From assembly GCA_965228775.1 (NCBI GenBank), contig OZ245840.1:4030001-4094000 (forward strand): a DNA stretch of 64,000 nt. The letters run 5' to 3'. This document shows, piece by piece, positions 39,647-48,676 of this stretch; the stretch's first letter is position 1; every line of letters starts with the position of its first letter. The DNA comes from JANQMY01 sp965228775 (GTDB taxonomy: Bacteria; Pseudomonadota; Alphaproteobacteria; JANQMY01). A program made the translations under genes and the position numbers. The notes below the pieces were generated by a model, which ran no database searches, was not told the DNA's origin, and saw only the letters and a list, made by a program, of their open reading frames with translations.

Positions 39647-41497
39647 ATGAATTTTTGGCTCCGCAATCTATTTGACTCCGACGGAGAGTCCGACAACGGT
39701 TTTAGCTCGCTCTTTGCGCGTTTCTTCACATTCATCAGATCCGCTCGTGAAAACGAGAATGAGGACGATCAAGATCCGTCAAACGGAGACGATGGTCCGA
39801 ACGATGACGACACGGCTGATGATGCCAACGACGACAACAATGATAACGCCGATGACGCGCCGGAAGGCGTGTTTGCGGCGCTGGAAGATGAACTTGTCGG
39901 CGGCAATGGCCGCGACCGGCTAAACGGTGCTGAGGGAAGAGACTTCCTTGACGGTGCTGGCGGCAATGATCGGCTGATCGGTGGTGACAAAAGGGATGTG
40001 ATCGATGGCGGCAGCGGCAATGACCGTATGAATGGCGGTGAAGGCGGCGACAGCCTTTTGGGCGGTGCCGGAAACGACCGTATGAATGCCGGAACGGGCA
40101 ATGACATGTTGGATGGTGGTGACGGCCGGGACCGCATGAATGGCGGCGCCGGTAATGACATGATGGATGGCGGCGACGGTCGCGATGTTCTTAATGGAGG
40201 CGAAGGCGATGACGCCCTCTATGACGGGCTTGGCAACGATCGTCTTAAAGGCGGAAATGGCAATGATACGCTGACGAATTCCTATGGCCGCGACCGGCTA
40301 CTGGGCGAAGCCGGCAATGACGCGCTCGTGAGCTACAGCGATTCTGGCGAGCCGGAGATCGCCCAGGAAACAGATGCGCCCCAGGTAAATCCGGACGAAC
40401 CCATCCGCGCCTCTAATGATCGGCTGATCGGCGGTGATGGTGCGGACACGTTTTATTTCCAACTGCATATCGATGCTAAGGAAGAGATCATCGCAAAACA
40501 CACCGATGCGAATACCGGGCGTGTGGATTGGCAGGGCGTTGCCGGTGAAAACGGAAATGCTCATGATCATTGGGTCGATGGGATCGGTAACGACGTCATT
40601 CGAGACTTCGACAAATCGGAAGGCGATCAGATTGTTATCGAAGGGCATACGGTGGTTGCGAGCGTGGAGCAAGTCGACCGCAACAATGACGGCGTTACGG
40701 ATTACTCCTTAATAACGCTGACAAGCAATCAAGGTGGCGCCGGTGCCCATGACGGAGATGCCTTAGGGACCATTAAGGTCTTTGGAGACGAGGTCACAGA
40801 AGACGACATTCCCATCGAACGGGCTGTTTTCTATGGCGAGGATACGTTTGCTGGCAAGACCGGTGTTTACGGCACATCCGGTGATGATGAGATTGCCGAC
40901 GGGCGCGGAAGCCAAACCCTTTTCGGAGGAGATGGTGATGACGTTCTTGTGGCCTATGGCGACGCTGGTGAACCTATACCCGACCAGGACCCAAATGGAA
41001 TTGTGTATGAGTATGACAGTGCTTCGTCGCCTGATGACTTACTGATTGGTGGCGACGGGGCCGACACATTCCTCTTCATGCCGCTCCTAAATGCGAAACA
41101 AGATATTCTCGAACGTAACCGCGGCGACGATGGCGAGATTGATTGGACCGGCAATGGCGTTGCTGGCGAGAACGGCAATGTTCACGACCACTGGGTGGAT
41201 GACATCGGTAATGATGTGATTTTCGATTTCTCCAAAGAAGAAGGCGACCAAATCGTTATCGAAGGGCATACGGCAAACATTAGTGTCGAACAATTCGATT
41301 CCACCAATGACGATGACAACGATGTCGATTACAGCGTCATTACGATCACCAGCAATCAAGGCGGCAACGGTGGTGCCCACGACGGCGATCCGCTCGGGAC
41401 CATCACCGTTTACGGGGATCTAGTGGATGAAGATGATATCACCGTTGATGCGGGCGTGTTCCACAGCATCGAGCTGATCGATGGTGCCGCAGCTTAG
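39647..41497 (+). CDS. RTX calcium-binding protein with duplicated C-terminal module
   Basis: 616 aa from ATG 39647, GAAGG 8 bp upstream. A short N-terminal part, a very acidic Asp/Asn linker (about 37-75), then about ten GGxGxDxLxG nonapeptide repeats (85-225) forming a calcium parallel beta roll. Two homologous modules of about 190 residues follow; each starts with a G-G-D-G-A-D-T-F turn and contains VAGENGNxHDHWVD, GNDVIxDF and EGDQIVIEGHT. No catalytic domain is recognisable. It should be the substrate of the adjacent type I exporter, through its C-terminus, and may be adhesive or structural. A terminator follows. Confidence 0.9.
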   Translation: MNFWLRNLFDSDGESDNGFSSLFARFFTFIRSARENENEDDQDPSNGDDGPNDDDTADDANDDNNDNADDAPEGVFAALEDELVGGNGRDRLNGAEGRDFLDGAGGNDRLIGGDKRDVIDGGSGNDRMNGGEGGDSLLGGAGNDRMNAGTGNDMLDGGDGRDRMNGGAGNDMMDGGDGRDVLNGGEGDDALYDGLGNDRLKGGNGNDTLTNSYGRDRLLGEAGNDALVSYSDSGEPEIAQETDAPQVNPDEPIRASNDRLIGGDGADTFYFQLHIDAKEEIIAKHTDANTGRVDWQGVAGENGNAHDHWVDGIGNDVIRDFDKSEGDQIVIEGHTVVASVEQVDRNNDGVTDYSLITLTSNQGGAGAHDGDALGTIKVFGDEVTEDDIPIERAVFYGEDTFAGKTGVYGTSGDDEIADGRGSQTLFGGDGDDVLVAYGDAGEPIPDQDPNGIVYEYDSASSPDDLLIGGDGADTFLFMPLLNAKQDILERNRGDDGEIDWTGNGVAGENGNVHDHWVDDIGNDVIFDFSKEEGDQIVIEGHTANISVEQFDSTNDDDNDVDYSVITITSNQGGNGGAHDGDPLGTITVYGDLVDEDDITVDAGVFHSIELIDGAAA

Positions 41498-41511
41498 ATC
41501 CTAAACAGAAC

Positions 41512-41555
41512 AAAGAGAGGGCGAGGGCCGGTCGACGGCTGTCGTCCTCTTTTTC
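41512..41555 (+). terminator. Rho-independent terminator after the RTX gene
   Basis: AAAGAGAGG pairs with CCTCTTTTT (one G-U), with an inner CCG/CGG stem, and runs straight into a T-rich stretch. Confidence 0.65.
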
Positions 41556-41964
41556 TTGTCGGTTAAGCCGCGTCTTCTCTCATAAGAGAGCCAATATGTC
41601 TTCACGGTTAACCGATTTTTCACCATACAGACAAAAATGGTTCAAATCGCTACAGTGGTGCTTGTTTCGAAATGGTGCCTATTCCTTAAGATTTGTCGCA
41701 ATTCCAAACAGTCCCTCCAAACGCAGTGTCCCTTCGACCACTCGATCATGGGCTGATTGAGGTTGGGAATCACTTCCGTGCCAATCCGTGGCCGGCAATT
41801 TGCGGCAGAAAACCTAGGTTTTTGAGTGCGTGTATGGTGGTTTGGTGGGGTTTGACCTCTCTGGCACCGGTGTTTGGCATGCTGCCTGCAACCCTTGTGG
41901 CGAGCCCGACGGAAACGGGCACGATTGATTTAAACCAACCACCACTGTTTCGGAGACTTTGAAA
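41556..41964 (+). other. Intergenic region upstream of the Flp pilin gene
   Basis: About 410 bp. Contains the sigma-54-like element at 41875-41890 and an 89-codon frame (41693-41962) without a family match, which I do not call. No other signal recognised. Confidence 0.45.
41875..41890 (+). promoter_or_regulatory. Candidate sigma-54 promoter of the Flp pilin gene
   Basis: TGGCATGCTGCCTGCA: GG and GC exactly 12 bp apart, close to TGGCAYG-N4-YTGCA. It would start transcription about 64 bp before the pilin ATG. No enhancer-binding site was recognised. Confidence 0.32.
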
Positions 41965-42132
41965 ATGTTGAACACGATCAAGAATTTTGCAAACGACGAA
42001 AGCGGCGCAACCCTCGTTGAGTACTCTATCCTTATCGCTCTTGTTGCAGCTGCAACGATCACGGCGATCAACGGTGTTGCTACGACGATTACCGGCCGTT
42101 GGACGACCCTGCAGACCAACCTGGCTGGCTAA
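41965..42132 (+). CDS. Flp/Fap-type pilin
   Basis: 55 aa; short enough to be missed by automated callers. Short basic leader, cleavage-site motif S-G-A-T-L-V-E-Y (Glu19-Tyr20, the invariant pair of Flp pilins) and one hydrophobic helix (about 17-36). Such pilins are processed by the TadV/CpaA prepilin peptidase and assembled by the Tad machinery, none of which is in this window, so this is an orphan pilin gene. GGAGAC lies 8 bp upstream, and a strong terminator directly follows. Confidence 0.93.
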   Translation: MLNTIKNFANDESGATLVEYSILIALVAAATITAINGVATTITGRWTTLQTNLAG

Positions 42133-42167
42133 TCTCGCCACCCCCTCACGGCTTCCTGCACTCGAAG

Positions 42168-42201
42168 CACCGGAGTTTCTTAACGAAGCTCCGGTGTTTT
42201 T
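42168..42201 (+). terminator. Rho-independent terminator after the pilin gene
   Basis: CACCGGAG (42168-42175) and CTCCGGTG (42189-42196) form an 8-bp stem followed by TTTTTGTTTTT. Confidence 0.85.
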
Positions 42202-42271
42202 GTTTTTGGCAAAAAAAATCCCGACTTTGCAGGGCACGCAAAGCCGGGATGTCCCAGTTGAGAGGGGAGGT

Positions 42272-43402
42272 CTATTCGGCTGCAACCGAAGGACGGGACA
42301 ATAAAGGGTTAGGGCCGGCGTTAATGGTCTTCAAGAAATCGATGCCTTGTGCCGCAATCGAATCTCCGACCATCTCTTCGCCTTCATCATGCAGTTCTTT
42401 CATGTCGACGAACGCTGCGTAACGAGGTGCGGTGCGTTGGGTAATGATGCCCGCTTGGAGTAGTGTCTTAATCAAGACACGGAATATGTTGGAAGATTCC
42501 TCCATCTGCCGGCGCAGCTCTTCATCGGTGAGGGCTTCCATGAATGCTTGTTGCACCCACTGCCAATCAAGACCGACTTCTGCATAGATCGACTTTTTCT
42601 GTTCCGGGCTGGCCAGATTGTAAAGCAGCGTATCAAAAACCTGCCAAGCCCAGTCTTCGATTGTGTTCTTCTCTTCTTCGTCCAGCTTGGGAATCGTCCG
42701 GTCTGCCCATATCTTGCCGAATTTGTGGTGAAAGGCCTCGTCTGTCATGGCCAGTTGCACCAGCCTCACCAAGACAGGGTCGCGACCATGCTTGAAGAAG
42801 GTAGCGAAGGCGCCCATCGCGAGGCCTTCGACCAATAGCTGCATGCCGACGATCTTCTTCCAGGCGAGAGTGGAATTCACCATTTCGGACAGCAGGCTGC
42901 CAAGAGCCGGCCCTACAGGCAGCGGCTTGCCCCAGCGTGATTGAACATACTTTGCGTAGGCCGTCACATGGCGCGCCTCTTCACGCGCTTGGTTCGCGGC
43001 GTATTCCTGCGCGCCCGGGTCGCGCAGGATATGGCAGAGAGACGCAGACAATGACAAAGCGCCTTGCTCGCCATGCAAGATGCTCGACATGGACCAGTGT
43101 ACATCCATGTTGGCGAGCTTGATCCGGTTCTCCGCGTCAAGGGCATCCCAAACAGCGGTTCTGGAAGCGGCAACCAAAACTGGATCCACTAAGTATTCAT
43201 TCTTCAGATCGAACGGTTCATCGAAATCGATATAGCGCTTGTCGACGGGATCCCAGAAATGGTCGTGGGTTGCGGAGATGATTTTGTCGAAGGCCGATGT
43301 GCGTTTGCCGTAACGGTTTACTTCAAGCTGGCTCTCAAAGTCCTTTGGGTCCAACGTGTCGTAGATCTCGTCTTTGGTGAGCTGGCGATCAAGGGCTGTC
43401 AT
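42272..43402 (-). CDS. Ferritin-like diiron protein
   Basis: 376 aa from ATG 43402 with AAAGG upstream. A helical bundle carrying a full set of carboxylate-bridged diiron ligands: E112, E142-x-x-H145, E192 and E222-x-x-H225. The pattern is that of ribonucleotide reductase R2-like and bacterial multicomponent monooxygenase-like proteins rather than iron-storage ferritin; reaction unknown. It is divergent from ccoN, with two FNR-boxes between them, which suggests a role at low oxygen. Function is not assigned. Confidence 0.82.
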   Translation of the reverse strand: MTALDRQLTKDEIYDTLDPKDFESQLEVNRYGKRTSAFDKIISATHDHFWDPVDKRYIDFDEPFDLKNEYLVDPVLVAASRTAVWDALDAENRIKLANMDVHWSMSSILHGEQGALSLSASLCHILRDPGAQEYAANQAREEARHVTAYAKYVQSRWGKPLPVGPALGSLLSEMVNSTLAWKKIVGMQLLVEGLAMGAFATFFKHGRDPVLVRLVQLAMTDEAFHHKFGKIWADRTIPKLDEEEKNTIEDWAWQVFDTLLYNLASPEQKKSIYAEVGLDWQWVQQAFMEALTDEELRRQMEESSNIFRVLIKTLLQAGIITQRTAPRYAAFVDMKELHDEGEEMVGDSIAAQGIDFLKTINAGPNPLLSRPSVAAE

Positions 43403-43506
43403 GGCCGACCTTTCTCTCTGAGCGCTATGTGTCTTACGAATTCGGGCTGTTCGGGGCCCTGCACTTTCCATGATTCAAAAAATGGCGCTGGCGTCATTTT
43501 CGAGCA

Positions 43507-43520
43507 TTGATTTAGATCAA
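43507..43520. promoter_or_regulatory. FNR-box, ferritin-like gene side
   Basis: TTGATTTAGATCAA, a perfect match to the FNR consensus. Centre about 112 bp before the ferritin-like start codon. Confidence 0.82.
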
Positions 43521-43587
43521 TTGGACACAACCGCCGATATATATGCGGCAAACTGGCAGATTCCCTGGTTTTATTGCACTGCAGCGG

Positions 43588-43601
43588 TTGACCTAGATCA
43601 A
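43588..43601. promoter_or_regulatory. FNR-box, ccoN side
   Basis: TTGACCTAGATCAA, one base from consensus. Centre about 107 bp before the ccoN ATG. Anaerobic or microaerobic activation of cbb3 genes by FNR/FixK is well established. Confidence 0.82.
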
Positions 43602-43701
43602 GGACGCAAAGGCCCCCTGAGCCCATAAGGGGGCAGGAGTTGGGCTCCGCGGGCATTCGGCCCGCCATCCGTCTTTTTCGCAAACATAGATTGCCACCTA
43701 T

Positions 43702-45366
43702 ATGACATCACCACAGATAGAACCTGCCCGGCTGGGCAGTGGGGCATCACAGCTTTTTGCTGTGTCCCTTTTGTTTGTCGGGTTTTTCGGCGGGCTCTTG
43801 GTCGCCGCCCAAGGGCACGACGCGGGCATACAGAATCATGGGTTCATGTTTTCCCTCATGTGCCTCTGGGCAGGCATCTGGCTTGGCAACCACTATCTGG
43901 TGGGGGCGGGAAATGGAGCCCAGCAGGATAGTCTTTACAGCGACGATGTCATCAAGGCGGGTGTCATAGCCTCCATCTTCTGGGGCATCGCGGGCTTCCT
44001 GGTGGGGGTCGTCCTTGCCTTCCAGCTTGCTTTTCCGGAGCTGAACTTTGATACGCCGTATACGAATTTCGGACGGCTGCGTCCGGTCCACACGTCGGCT
44101 GTCATCTTTGCCTTTGGCGGCAACGTTCTGATTGCCACATCGTTCTATGTGGTGCAGAGGACTTGCCGCGCGAGATTGGCGGGCGATCTGGCGCCATGGT
44201 TCGTCTTTTGGGGATATCAAGTTTTCATCGTCTTGGCCGCTACCGGCTATTTGATGGGCGTTACTCAGTCTAAGGAATATGCGGAACCGGAATGGTACAT
44301 TGATTTGTGGCTGACCATCGTCTGGGTTGTTTATCTGCTCGTCTTCATGGGAACCCTCATGAAGCGTAAAGAACCGCATATCTATGTGGCGAATTGGTTC
44401 TACCTCGCCTTTATCGTCACCATCGCCATGCTGCATATCGGCAATAATCTGGCTGTGCCGGTAAGCTTCATGGGGTCAAAGAGTTACACGTTGTTCTCCG
44501 GTGTCCAGGACGCGCTGATCCAGTGGTGGTATGGCCACAACGCGGTCGGGTTCTTCCTGACGGCCGGGTTCCTGGGCATTATGTATTACTTCATTCCAAA
44601 GCGGGCGGATCGGCCGGTCTATTCTTACCGTCTGTCCATCATCCACTTCTGGTCGTTGATCTTTCTGTACATCTGGGCAGGGCCGCACCATTTGCATTAC
44701 ACGGCCTTACCCGAATGGGCACAGACGCTTGGCATGACATTCTCGATCATGCTGTGGATGCCGTCATGGGGCGGAATGATCAATGGTCTGATGACCTTGT
44801 CCGGTGCTTGGGACCGGTTGCGGACGGATCCGGTTATCCGCATGCTGGTGGTCTCCGTCGCTTTCTACGGCATGAGCACGTTCGAAGGACCGGTTATGTC
44901 CATTCGTGCGGTCAATTCCTTAAGTCACTACACGGACTGGACCATTGGTCATGTGCATTCCGGTGCGCTTGGCTGGGTTGGCTTCGTAAGCTTCGGGGCA
45001 ATTTACTGCATGGTGCCCTGGCTGTGGAAACGCGAACGGCTTTATTCGCTGACACTGGTGAACTGGCATTTCTGGATCGCGACCCTTGGCATCGTCCTTT
45101 ACATCACGGCCATGTGGGTGTCCGGCATCATGCAAGGGCTGATGTGGCGGGCTTATGACGAACTTGGCTTCCTGCAATATTCCTTCGTCGAATCCGTCGA
45201 GGCCATGTTCCCATTCTATGTCATCCGGGCTTTGGGCGGCGTCATGTTCCTGATCGGCTCACTGATCATGGCCTACAACATTTACAAAACCATCCAAGGC
45301 GACGTGCGTGTTGAGGAACGCGGCGTGAATGCCATCGGACAGCCTCAGCTGTCTCCGGCAGCCTAA
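43702..45366 (+). CDS. ccoN: cbb3-type cytochrome c oxidase subunit I
   Basis: 554 aa, about 14 helices. Catalytic subunit of the high-affinity oxidase that reduces O2 and pumps protons in the inner membrane. Haem b and b3/CuB histidines appear in RPVHTSAVIF, YGHNAVGFFL, AGPHHLHY and GHVHSGALGW. The Tyr in FLYIWAGPHH is the cross-linked Tyr of cbb3 enzymes. First gene of ccoNOQP, after an FNR-box. The ribosome site before ATG 43702 is weak. Confidence 0.98.
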   Translation: MTSPQIEPARLGSGASQLFAVSLLFVGFFGGLLVAAQGHDAGIQNHGFMFSLMCLWAGIWLGNHYLVGAGNGAQQDSLYSDDVIKAGVIASIFWGIAGFLVGVVLAFQLAFPELNFDTPYTNFGRLRPVHTSAVIFAFGGNVLIATSFYVVQRTCRARLAGDLAPWFVFWGYQVFIVLAATGYLMGVTQSKEYAEPEWYIDLWLTIVWVVYLLVFMGTLMKRKEPHIYVANWFYLAFIVTIAMLHIGNNLAVPVSFMGSKSYTLFSGVQDALIQWWYGHNAVGFFLTAGFLGIMYYFIPKRADRPVYSYRLSIIHFWSLIFLYIWAGPHHLHYTALPEWAQTLGMTFSIMLWMPSWGGMINGLMTLSGAWDRLRTDPVIRMLVVSVAFYGMSTFEGPVMSIRAVNSLSHYTDWTIGHVHSGALGWVGFVSFGAIYCMVPWLWKRERLYSLTLVNWHFWIATLGIVLYITAMWVSGIMQGLMWRAYDELGFLQYSFVESVEAMFPFYVIRALGGVMFLIGSLIMAYNIYKTIQGDVRVEERGVNAIGQPQLSPAA

Positions 45367-45374
45367 GGAGAAAA

Positions 45375-46106
45375 ATGATGGCAAAGTTCACACACAAAAC
45401 CCTCGAGAAAAGTTCGATCCTGCTGACGGTCTTTGTGCTGATTGTAGTGGCGATCGGCGGTATCGTGGAGATCGTTCCGCTCTATCTCATGAAGTCGACG
45501 ATTGAGAGAGTGGAAGGCATGCGGCCCTATACGCCTCTCGAGCTTATGGGCCGGAACATCTATATCCGCGAAGGTTGCTACAATTGTCATAGCCAGATGA
45601 TTCGGTCGCTGCGGTCCGAGGTCGAGCGCTATGGCCATTACTCATTGGCTGCGGAAAGCCTCTATGACCACCCCTTCCAGTGGGGCTCGAAGCGGACCGG
45701 GCCGGATCTTGCCCGTGTCGGCGGCAAGTATTCCGATGAATGGCACCAAATCCATATGGCGCGGCCGAAAGATGTGGTGCCGGAATCGATTATGCCCGGC
45801 TATCCGTTTCTCGCAACGACAGAGCTGGACTACAGCCAAATCGAAGCTGATTTGAAAGCCAATGCGGCGGTAGGTGTTCCGTATACGCCGGAAATGATTG
45901 AGAAAGCGGTGGAAGACTTGGTGACGCAAGCCGATCCGGAATCTTTGCCGGAAGAGTTTCTCGCCCGTTATCCCAAAACGTCCGTGAGAGATTTCGACGG
46001 CGATCCAAGCAAAATCACAGAGCTCGATGCCTTGATTGCGTATATGCAGATGCTTGGAACGCTCGTGGATTTCGATCTGTTTGAACCGGAAGAGAACAAG
46101 CGGTAG
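45375..46106 (+). CDS. ccoO: cbb3-type oxidase subunit II (mono-haem cytochrome c)
   Basis: 243 aa. One N-terminal TM anchor (about 13-37) and a periplasmic domain with the haem c site C68-Y-N-C71-H72; the Met in SIMPGYPFL is the likely distal ligand. It passes electrons from CcoP to CcoN. TAAGGAG precedes two adjacent ATG codons (45375 and 45378); the second has the better spacing. Confidence 0.98.
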   Translation: MMAKFTHKTLEKSSILLTVFVLIVVAIGGIVEIVPLYLMKSTIERVEGMRPYTPLELMGRNIYIREGCYNCHSQMIRSLRSEVERYGHYSLAAESLYDHPFQWGSKRTGPDLARVGGKYSDEWHQIHMARPKDVVPESIMPGYPFLATTELDYSQIEADLKANAAVGVPYTPEMIEKAVEDLVTQADPESLPEEFLARYPKTSVRDFDGDPSKITELDALIAYMQMLGTLVDFDLFEPEENKR

Positions 46107-46113
46107 GTGGGCT

Positions 46114-46281
46114 ATGGAACTGGAAACCATTCACGCAATTTCCGGCACTGTCGGTCTGTTGATCTTTGTCTTTTTGTTCGTCGGCGTATTGTTCTACGCA
46201 CTTTGGCCTGCGAACCAGAAGCGGTTTGACCACGCTGCAAACTCTGTCCTGAAAAAAGAATCTGAAGAGCCAAAACAATGA
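46114..46281 (+). CDS. ccoQ: cbb3-type oxidase subunit CcoQ
   Basis: 55 aa. A single transmembrane helix (about 10-31), then a Lys/Glu-rich cytoplasmic tail. Size, position between ccoO and ccoP and the LWPANQKRF motif after the helix identify it. It stabilises the CcoNO-CcoP complex. Its stop overlaps the ccoP start (ATGA). Confidence 0.95.
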   Translation: MELETIHAISGTVGLLIFVFLFVGVLFYALWPANQKRFDHAANSVLKKESEEPKQ

Positions 46282-47162
46282 CCAAGCAAGACAATACGCC
46301 GGAAGAAGAGATAGAGACAACCGGCCATGAATGGGACGGTATCAAGGAATACAACAACCCATTGCCGCGCTGGTGGTTGAATGTTTTCTACATCACAATC
46401 GTTTGGGCGATCGGATATTGGGTCTTCATGCCGGCAATTCCTTATTGGACGCCGGATGGCTGGACGTATACGGAAGGAACGCGCGGTCTTTCCCAGCGCA
46501 ATAAGGTGGCTGGCGAAATCGCGGGGGTAAATGCGGTGCGTGCGGCCCACAGGGAAGAGATTGCCAAGCTTTCTCTCAGCCAAATCCGAGACTCCTCTTC
46601 CTTGTTTGAGATTGCGCTTGCGGGCGGTGCCTCCTCCTTTCGCGACAATTGTGCGGGGTGCCACGGATCCGGGGCCCAAGGCTTTACGGGATTTCCCAAT
46701 CTGAACGACGATGATTGGATCTGGGGCGGCTCCCTTGCCGATATTGAATTCACCATTCGTCACGGCATTCGCTGGGATGATGATCCAGACACACGGTTCA
46801 ATGAAATGCCGCGCTACTTGGCGGACGGATTTTTGACCCGCGATGAAGTGGCGTCGGTCACGGAATATGTTTTGTTTCTGTCCGGGCAGGATCATGATGC
46901 GGCAGTACTTGAAGTGGGCAAGAGCGTTTTCAACGAACAATGTGTCTCTTGCCATGGCGAAAACGGTGGTGGCCTCAGGGAAATGGGGGCGCCCAACTTG
47001 ACCGATGGCATTTGGCTCTACGGATCTGACCGTGAGGCCATCTACGATGTGGTTGCGAATGCCCGCAATGGCGTCATGCCGGCTTGGCAGGGGCGCTTGG
47101 ATGAAGGCACGATCAAGGAGCTTGCCCTCTTCGTCCACAGCCTTGGGGGCGGCGAGGAGTAA
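46278..47162 (+). CDS. ccoP: cbb3-type oxidase subunit III (di-haem cytochrome c)
   Basis: 294 aa. The CcoP N-terminal domain with one TM helix (about 33-52) is followed by two cytochrome c domains with C125-A-G-C-H129 and C222-V-S-C-H226. Receives electrons from soluble cytochrome c or the bc1 complex. The acidic N-terminus up to HEWDGIKEYNNPLPRWW is the usual CcoP start. Confidence 0.98.
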   Translation: MTKQDNTPEEEIETTGHEWDGIKEYNNPLPRWWLNVFYITIVWAIGYWVFMPAIPYWTPDGWTYTEGTRGLSQRNKVAGEIAGVNAVRAAHREEIAKLSLSQIRDSSSLFEIALAGGASSFRDNCAGCHGSGAQGFTGFPNLNDDDWIWGGSLADIEFTIRHGIRWDDDPDTRFNEMPRYLADGFLTRDEVASVTEYVLFLSGQDHDAAVLEVGKSVFNEQCVSCHGENGGGLREMGAPNLTDGIWLYGSDREAIYDVVANARNGVMPAWQGRLDEGTIKELALFVHSLGGGEE

Positions 47163-47176
47163 CCGGAGCCAGGCGG

Positions 47177-48676
47177 ATGCATGGACATGTAGAGACCATT
47201 CCGGAGAAAGATCAGAACGGGCTTCATATCGAAGCGGCGCCCGTCAATAAGGAACATGCGGAGCCGCTTTATGCCAGCCGGGTAAAGATCTACCCCAAAT
47301 TGGCTTTCGGGAAATTCCGGAATGCCAAATGGATCATCATGGCGGTGACGTTAGGGATCTACTATCTCACCCCATGGATCCGCTGGGACCGGGGGCCGAT
47401 GGCACCGGACCAGGCCGTGTTGATCGACTTTCCCGGCCGGCGCTTTTACTTTTTCTTTATCGAGATTTGGCCGCAGGAAGTTTACTTCATTACGGGTCTT
47501 CTCATTCTGGCGGCGGTAGCGCTCTTCCTGGTGACCAGCATCGCCGGGCGCGTCTGGTGTGGCTATACCTGTCCGCAAACGGTTTGGACCGATTTGTTCA
47601 TCTACATCGAACGTTTGGTGGAAGGTGACCGAAACCAGCGGATGAAGTTTGATCAAGCACCCTGGTCTTTGCCGAAAGTTGTCCGGAAGGCGACCAAGCA
47701 TTCCATCTGGCTCGTAATCGCGGCGGCCACCGGCGGCGCATGGGTCTTTTACTTCGCGGATGCGCCCACGCTTGCCCGGGAACTGATCGCGTTCGAAGCA
47801 CAGCCCATCGTATACCTCTCCATGGGCCTTTTCACTTTTACGACCTATTTGCTTGGCGGTATCGCCCGCGAACAGGTGTGCACTTACATGTGTCCCTGGC
47901 CGCGTATCCAGGGCGCCATGTTCGACGAAAACACGTTCGCTGTATCGTACAAGGAAGATCGCGGCGAACCGCGCGGTTCTCACAAAATGGGCGCCACGTG
48001 GGAAGGACGTGGCGATTGCATCGATTGCAATCAATGTGTCGCCGTCTGTCCCATGGGCATAGATATCCGTGATGGGTTGCAGCTGGAATGTATTCAATGC
48101 GCGCTGTGCATTGATGCCTGTGATTCAATCATGGATAAAGTGGGCCGGCCCCGGGGCCTCATCGGATATGATTCTCTGCAAAATCAGCAGGCACGCATCT
48201 CCGGAACAAGTGACCGCACCCGTGTCATTCGCCCACGGACGATAATCTATGTTTTTGTTCTGGCTTTGGTGGGTATCATTATGTTGGCCGCCTTGTTGTT
48301 GCGGGCGGAAACTGAAGTAAATGTCATCGCCGACCGCAATCCACTCTTCGTTCTCTTGTCCAATGGCGATGTGCGCAACGGCTATACAGTGAAAATCCTG
48401 AACAAGGGTGATGCCGCAAGCCGCTTTGCGGTCTCGGTAGAAGGGTTAGACGGCGCGGCGCTGACCAGAGGCCAAGTGCGCGATGAAAACGAGCTTGGCC
48501 TTCTCGTGCCGGCCGATACGCTCAAATCCGGCAAGTTTTTTGTGCAATTGCCGCGCAAGGATTTTACGCAATTGGCAGCAGAACGCGCGACCGTATCGTT
48601 TGACATTGTGATTACCGAGCAATCCACCGGCAAGCGCGTGGTTGAAAGCGTGAGCTTCAAAGGACCAGACACATGA
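47177..48676 (+). CDS. ccoG: Cytochrome oxidase accessory protein CcoG (RdxA/FixG)
   Basis: 499 aa. Membrane ferredoxin-like protein with about five TM helices, two 4Fe-4S motifs (C281, C284, C287, C291 and C305, C308, C311, C315) and a C-terminal Ig-like periplasmic domain (about 385-495). Known to reduce Cu(II) to Cu(I) for assembly of the cbb3 copper centre. The overlapping downstream order (H, I, S) shows one assembly operon. Confidence 0.97.
   Translation: MHGHVETIPEKDQNGLHIEAAPVNKEHAEPLYASRVKIYPKLAFGKFRNAKWIIMAVTLGIYYLTPWIRWDRGPMAPDQAVLIDFPGRRFYFFFIEIWPQEVYFITGLLILAAVALFLVTSIAGRVWCGYTCPQTVWTDLFIYIERLVEGDRNQRMKFDQAPWSLPKVVRKATKHSIWLVIAAATGGAWVFYFADAPTLARELIAFEAQPIVYLSMGLFTFTTYLLGGIAREQVCTYMCPWPRIQGAMFDENTFAVSYKEDRGEPRGSHKMGATWEGRGDCIDCNQCVAVCPMGIDIRDGLQLECIQCALCIDACDSIMDKVGRPRGLIGYDSLQNQQARISGTSDRTRVIRPRTIIYVFVLALVGIIMLAALLLRAETEVNVIADRNPLFVLLSNGDVRNGYTVKILNKGDAASRFAVSVEGLDGAALTRGQVRDENELGLLVPADTLKSGKFFVQLPRKDFTQLAAERATVSFDIVITEQSTGKRVVESVSFKGPDT

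Noticed and set aside
39900..40350. Tandem repeats considered as a DNA repeat or CRISPR-like array
   Set aside because: They are the codons of RTX nonapeptides in one open frame, diverged at synonymous positions.
41693..41962. 89-codon frame upstream of the Flp pilin
   Set aside because: No ribosome site or recognisable family, and it runs through the promoter region; hydrophobic stretch alone is not enough.
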